The notes beneath the pieces were generated by a model that saw nothing but the letters and a program-made list of their open reading frames with translations, made no database searches and had not been told where the DNA came from. Of a DNA stretch of 64,000 bases, positions 59,988 through 64,000 are shown one piece after another (position 1 is the stretch's first letter; each line of letters opens with the position of its first letter). The translations under genes were made by a program, and so were the position numbers. The DNA comes from Oxalicibacterium flavum (GTDB lineage: Bacteria; Pseudomonadota; Gammaproteobacteria; Burkholderiales; Burkholderiaceae_D). The stretch covers positions 1-64,000 of the forward strand of contig NZ_BMCG01000004.1 of assembly GCF_014635065.1 (NCBI RefSeq), given 5' to 3'.

Positions 59988-62453
59988 ATGTCCCGACCCA
60001 CGCAATCCCGTTCTCTTTCCCTGCCAAGGTGCCATGCGATGACCATCAGCCTCGCACTCGCCGTGGCAACCGGCGCCTTCGTCTCTCCGACAGATGGCCA
60101 TGCGCAGTCGTCACAAGTATCAGCCGGCACAACGGCGCACGCCATCGATCTCGCGGCAGGCCCGTTGGGGCAGGCGCTCAACACTCTGGCGCAGCAAACA
60201 GGAATCCAGGTCATCTTTTCCGGCAGCCTGACCGAAGGCAAACAGGCTTCGGCCCTGCGTGGCAGTTACACGGCGGCGGATGCGTTGAGAGCCTTGTTGA
60301 CGGGCAGCGGCCTGACAGCCACGGCGCGCGATGCGAAGACGTTTACGGTGACGAACGGGCCGGGCGCTGATGTGGAGAGCGGAGTGTTGCCGGCAGTGAC
60401 GGTCAATGCGGGGCTTGATGCAATCACCGAGAATACGGGGGCCTATACGACCGGTGTGACGAGCACGGCAACCAAGATGAATCTGTCGCTGCGTGAAACG
60501 CCGCAGAGTATCAGCGTCATCACACGCCAGCGTATCGATGATCAGCAGATAAACAGCATGACCGAAGTGCTCAATCAGGTACCTGGCATCACGATGTCGC
60601 AGGATGGCTTGGAGCGTTACAGCATTTCTTCACGTGGCAGTGCGTTGGATACCTATCAATTGGACGGAGTGACGACTACTCAGCAAAGCCAGACACGCAA
60701 CATGCCGAGCACATTGCTTGATATGGCCTTGTACGATCATGTCGAGGTGGTGCGAGGCGCAACTGGCTTGATGACAGGTGCAGGTGAACCGAGTGGCGTT
60801 GTGAATTTGGTGCGGAAGCGTCCTGTCAAGGGATTTCAAGCACATGCACAGGCAGGTATCGGATCGTGGGATTTCTATCGTGCGGAAGCGGATGTCTCCG
60901 GGTCATTGAATCAAGCCGGAAACGTACGAGGTCGATTGGTTGCGGCAACACAGAAAAGCAATAGCTTCATGGATTGGTACGGTCTGGATAAAGATATCCT
61001 GTATGGCGTCATTGAGGCCGATCTGACCGACACGACTTTACTTCGTTTTGGTGTCGATTATCAGAAGTATCAAACGTCCGGCGCCCCTGGTGTGCCATTG
61101 ATTTTCAATAACGGTGTGCAAACCAACTTTCCTCGTTCGGTCAGCTCCGGAGCGCGCTGGAACACTGAAAATATCGAGACATACAACTATGCATTTGGTC
61201 TGGAACAAAAACTGCCGAACGACTGGTTGCTGAAACTTGCCGCAAATTATATGGATGCAGATCGATCGGCGGTGTCCGGTGCATACCGTACGTCAGGTGG
61301 GCGATCCTATATTGATCAGGCGACCGGTAGCGCACAGATGCTTCATTACAGAGCGGGCGCTGATCAGGTACAGAAAGGCATGGACGTCACTCTCCAAGGG
61401 CCTTTTGATCTGCTGGGGCGCAAGCATGAATTTGCCGCCGGCCTCAACTATGCATCCTACGACAACAAGCACATTGGTTATGACGCAGGATTGTCAACGG
61501 TCAATTTTTATACCTGGAATAATGAATTGGCGATGCCGGTAGACACGGGAGCGGTAGCCGAAATATTCAATATAGCGACTCGTCAGCGAGGGGCTTTTGC
61601 AGCGACCAAATTCAATCTGGCAGATGAGGTAAAAGTTTTTGTTGGCGCAAGGGTGTCTGATTACGACTATGACTACTTTTACGAAAGTCCCCCGGATAAC
61701 TGGGTGCAGCGTATTTCCATGAGAGAGCGTAGCCAGATTACTCCCTATGCGGCGCTGGTCTACGATCTGACACGGGAACAATCCCTGTATGCCAGCTATA
61801 CCGATATTTTCAAGCCGCAATCCGCTCAGGATCGTACAGGGCAAGTCTTGGATCCCATAGTGGGCAAGAACTACGAACTGGGTTGGAAAGGTGAATTCTA
61901 TGGCGGGCGTTTAAATGGCAGCGCAGCAATCTATCGAATTGACCGCGACAACGTGGCTGAATTGGATACAGGCTACACGGTTCCCGGAACCACTAACAAT
62001 GCGTACCGTGCCATTAAAGGAGCGCGTACGGAAGGCATTGATCTTGAGCTGACTGGCGAGATTGCCCGTAACTGGAATGTCCAAACGAGTTTCTCCAGAT
62101 CCACAACCAAAAATGCTCAAGGGATTAGGTCACTTACATATGTACCGTCCAATACCTTCCGTCTTTGGACAACCTATGCGCTTTCCGGCGAGTGGAATAA
62201 CTTGATGCTGGGCGGAGGCATTAATTGGAATTCCGACAGTTCACTTTATTTCAGCAGTTACGGAGCGACTGTGCATCAGGAGTCTTATGCCGTGGTGAAT
62301 CTGTTGGCACGATATCGGTTCACTAAGCAGTTGGTTGCTACCTTGAATGTGAACAATCTGTTTGATAAGACATACTATGCGGGCATGGGTGGAAGTTACG
62401 GGCACTATGGTTCCCCTCGCAATGCCGTGCTCACCGTACGTTACGACTTCTAA
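59988..62453 (+). CDS. TonB-dependent siderophore receptor (FpvA/FecA transducer type)
   Basis: 821-residue outer-membrane receptor. Signal peptide about 1-40; an N-terminal STN signalling domain at about 50-110 (FTALIDLAAGPLGQALNTLA-like HAIDLAAGPLGQALNTLAQQ) that talks to FecR. The plug begins near 150 (LRETPQSISVITRQRIDDQQ), and the 22-strand barrel ends with AVLTVRYDF. The siderophore is not known. From about 60.4 kb on, base use is visibly AT-richer than in neighbouring genes. The ATG has GAGGAAACC upstream. Confidence 0.93.
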   Translation: MSRPTQSRSLSLPRCHAMTISLALAVATGAFVSPTDGHAQSSQVSAGTTAHAIDLAAGPLGQALNTLAQQTGIQVIFSGSLTEGKQASALRGSYTAADALRALLTGSGLTATARDAKTFTVTNGPGADVESGVLPAVTVNAGLDAITENTGAYTTGVTSTATKMNLSLRETPQSISVITRQRIDDQQINSMTEVLNQVPGITMSQDGLERYSISSRGSALDTYQLDGVTTTQQSQTRNMPSTLLDMALYDHVEVVRGATGLMTGAGEPSGVVNLVRKRPVKGFQAHAQAGIGSWDFYRAEADVSGSLNQAGNVRGRLVAATQKSNSFMDWYGLDKDILYGVIEADLTDTTLLRFGVDYQKYQTSGAPGVPLIFNNGVQTNFPRSVSSGARWNTENIETYNYAFGLEQKLPNDWLLKLAANYMDADRSAVSGAYRTSGGRSYIDQATGSAQMLHYRAGADQVQKGMDVTLQGPFDLLGRKHEFAAGLNYASYDNKHIGYDAGLSTVNFYTWNNELAMPVDTGAVAEIFNIATRQRGAFAATKFNLADEVKVFVGARVSDYDYDYFYESPPDNWVQRISMRERSQITPYAALVYDLTREQSLYASYTDIFKPQSAQDRTGQVLDPIVGKNYELGWKGEFYGGRLNGSAAIYRIDRDNVAELDTGYTVPGTTNNAYRAIKGARTEGIDLELTGEIARNWNVQTSFSRSTTKNAQGIRSLTYVPSNTFRLWTTYALSGEWNNLMLGGGINWNSDSSLYFSSYGATVHQESYAVVNLLARYRFTKQLVATLNVNNLFDKTYYAGMGGSYGHYGSPRNAVLTVRYDF

Positions 62454-62470
62454 GTGGTCTTGCAGAAAAA

Positions 62471-62496
62471 ATGGCACTGCAAGCAGTGCCATTTTT
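62471..62496 (+). terminator. Intrinsic terminator of the receptor gene
   Basis: TGGCACTGC / GCAGTGCCA separated by AA, then five T. The effective loop is probably larger. Confidence 0.88.
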
Positions 62497-62520
62497 TGTT
62501 TGTAAGCTGCGGTACGTTTT

Positions 62521-64000
62521 CTACAACGCCTGCAACTCCCGATTGATGTGATCCTCCACCGGCGGATTCTCGACTGGCACCGGACCGCTTGCCGCCGGCT
62601 GGCCGTTCTCCGGCACCTGCAGGTACGGCAGCTTGAGCGTCTCGCTGGTGTAGCGGCGGATCTGGTTGGTCAGTGCCGGGCTGTCGTTGAGTTTCTTGCC
62701 GTAGGACGGGATGATTTCCTTCAGGCGCGATTCCCAGCGCGCGGCCATCTCTTGCGGGAAGGTCTTCGACAGCACGGTCAGCATGATCGGTGGCGAGGTC
62801 GAGGCGCCGGGCGAGGCGCCGAGCAGGGCGGCGATCGTGCCGTCCTTGTCGGTCACGATCTCGGTACCGAACTGCAGCACCGTGCCTTTTTCGGGATCAC
62901 GCTTGATGACCTGCACGCGCTGGCCGGCGGTGACGAGCTTCCAGTCTTCCTGCCTGGCCTGCGGGAAGTACTTGACCAGTTCGGCCTGACGGTCCTTGTC
63001 GTTGAGCGTGGCCTGCTGCACCAGGTATTTCACGAGGTCGAGGTTGTCCTTGCCCACGCGCAGCATGCCGGTGAAGTTGTCGTGGTTGACCGACGAGAAC
63101 AGGTCGAACCATGAGCCGTCCTTGAGGAACTTGGTGCTTTGCAGCGCGAACGGGCCGAACAGCACGACCGGCTTGCCGTCGAGCTTGCGCGCATCGAGGT
63201 GCGGCACTGACATCGGCGGCGAACCGGTTTCCGCCATGCCGTAGGCCTTCACGCCATGACGGCCGGCGATGGCGGGCGATTCGAAGGCGAGGAACTGGCC
63301 GCCGACCGGGAAGCCCGCGTAATCCTTGGCTTCCGGAATGCCCGACAGCTGCAGCAGCTTGAGCGCTGCGCCGCCGGCGCCGATGAAGACGAAGCGCGAC
63401 TTGATCGTGCGGTCCTTGTTGGCCTTCAGGTCATGAACGGTGACGTTCCAAGTTTTGTCCTCGTTCTGGTGCAGGCCACGCACTTCATGACTGAGTTCGA
63501 GGTGGAAGTTGGGATTGCGTTGCAGCGACTGCATCAGCTGGTTGGTGATGACGCCGAAGTTGACGTCGGTACCCAGCGGCATGTAGGTGGCGGCGATCTT
63601 CTGCTGCGGATCGCGGCCTTCCATCATGAGCGGTGCCCACTGGTGGATTTGCTGCGGGTCTTCCGAATACTGCATGCCGTAGAACAGCGGATTCTTCACC
63701 AGCGCCTCGTGGCGCTTGCGCAGGTAGGTGATGTTGTCGTCGCCCCAGACGAAACTCATGTGCGGCGTCGGGTTGATGAAATCCGATGGCACGTTGAGTC
63801 GGCCCTGCTTGACCTGATGCGCCCAGAACTGGCGCGAGACTTCGAACTGTTCGGCGATGCCGACCGCGCGCTTGGTCTCGATGGTGCCGTCCGGTAGTTC
63901 CGGCGTGTAGTTGAGCTCGGCGAAGGCGGAGTGACCGGTGCCGGCGTTGTTCCAGCCGTTCGAGCTTTCGAGCGCGACGCCGTCCATGCGCTCGAACACG
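62521..64000 (-). CDS. mqo: Malate:quinone oxidoreductase, 5' end outside the window
   Basis: About 493 residues of Mqo, the membrane-associated FAD enzyme that oxidises malate to oxaloacetate and reduces quinone in the citric acid cycle. The N-terminal FAD motif lies beyond base 64000. Visible family motifs are [55 protein letters not shown] and [17 protein letters not shown] near the C-terminus. It is convergent with the siderophore receptor gene. Confidence 0.96.
   Translation of the reverse strand, partial: VFERMDGVALESSNGWNNAGTGHSAFAELNYTPELPDGTIETKRAVGIAEQFEVSRQFWAHQVKQGRLNVPSDFINPTPHMSFVWGDDNITYLRKRHEALVKNPLFYGMQYSEDPQQIHQWAPLMMEGRDPQQKIAATYMPLGTDVNFGVITNQLMQSLQRNPNFHLELSHEVRGLHQNEDKTWNVTVHDLKANKDRTIKSRFVFIGAGGAALKLLQLSGIPEAKDYAGFPVGGQFLAFESPAIAGRHGVKAYGMAETGSPPMSVPHLDARKLDGKPVVLFGPFALQSTKFLKDGSWFDLFSSVNHDNFTGMLRVGKDNLDLVKYLVQQATLNDKDRQAELVKYFPQARQEDWKLVTAGQRVQVIKRDPEKGTVLQFGTEIVTDKDGTIAALLGASPGASTSPPIMLTVLSKTFPQEMAARWESRLKEIIPSYGKKLNDSPALTNQIRRYTSETLKLPYLQVPENGQPAASGPVPVENPPVEDHINRELQAL

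Overview
The window reads as chromosomal DNA of a GC-rich betaproteobacterium, most likely of the Oxalobacteraceae (Herminiimonas/Oxalicibacterium/Collimonas type). This is inferred from gene content and order (fdsA-fdhD-fdsD; mnmG-rsmG-parA-parB-atpIBEFHAGDC; PPK2; FecI/FecR-type iron uptake), not from a search. No rRNA, tRNA, CRISPR array, phage or transposase gene was seen.

Layout. 1-3.0 kb: end of the NAD-dependent formate dehydrogenase operon. 3.1-7.9 kb: two small hypothetical genes, a LysR regulator, an AsmA-family protein and a secreted Ivy-like protein. 7.93-8.73 kb: a gene-free AT-rich stretch with five perfect DnaA boxes and a long direct repeat. 8.7-11.1 kb: mmsA and a TauE/SafE transporter, the latter flanked by two perfect parS sites. 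11.2-15.6 kb: mnmG, rsmG, parA, parB. 15.7-22.9 kb: the complete F1Fo ATP synthase operon with a good sigma-70 promoter. 23.0-24.3 kb: a CoA-binding protein and PPK2. 24.3-30.6 kb (minus strand): an iron-type extracytoplasmic flavin redox cluster (flavodoxin-type reductase, ApbE, DUF4198, DUF2271, PepSY membrane protein, then a second DUF4198/DUF2271 pair) with Fur-box-like sites. 30.7-34.4 kb: an Hsp20 gene with a sigma-32-like promoter and a ROSE-like RNA thermometer, LysR and cyclopropane synthase genes, and small proteins. 34.5-36.7 kb: a C-terminally shortened GlpD and a membrane protein. 36.9-41.1 kb: hemE, a 1-kb gene-free region with three repeated modules carrying paired inverted DnaA boxes, then priA. 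41.2-42.1 kb: LprI-like and GNAT proteins. 42.1-46.2 kb: ectoine/hydroxyectoine genes ectR-ectA-ectB-ectC-ectD. 46.5-54.4 kb: envelope and stress proteins, rep helicase, ClC channel, slyX, DUF2288, Nudix, LuxR regulator. 54.4-57.2 kb: outer-membrane protein and hypotheticals. 57.1-58.4 kb: SOS-boxed dinB. 58.4-62.5 kb: Fur-boxed ECF sigma, FecR and TonB-dependent siderophore receptor. 62.5 kb to end: mqo (partial).

How it fits together. Replication and segregation signals dominate: parAB, two parS sites, two separate DnaA-box arrays (beside mmsA/mnmG and between hemE and priA), priA and rep. The window is therefore probably close to the replication origin. A second theme is iron. The outer-membrane receptor with its sigma/anti-sigma pair (58-62 kb) and the flavinylated redox cluster (24-30 kb) share Fur-like ATTCTC half-sites and could act in series: uptake of a ferric chelate, then periplasmic reduction. 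A third theme is stress: ectoine synthesis, Hsp20, cyclopropane fatty acids, DinB.
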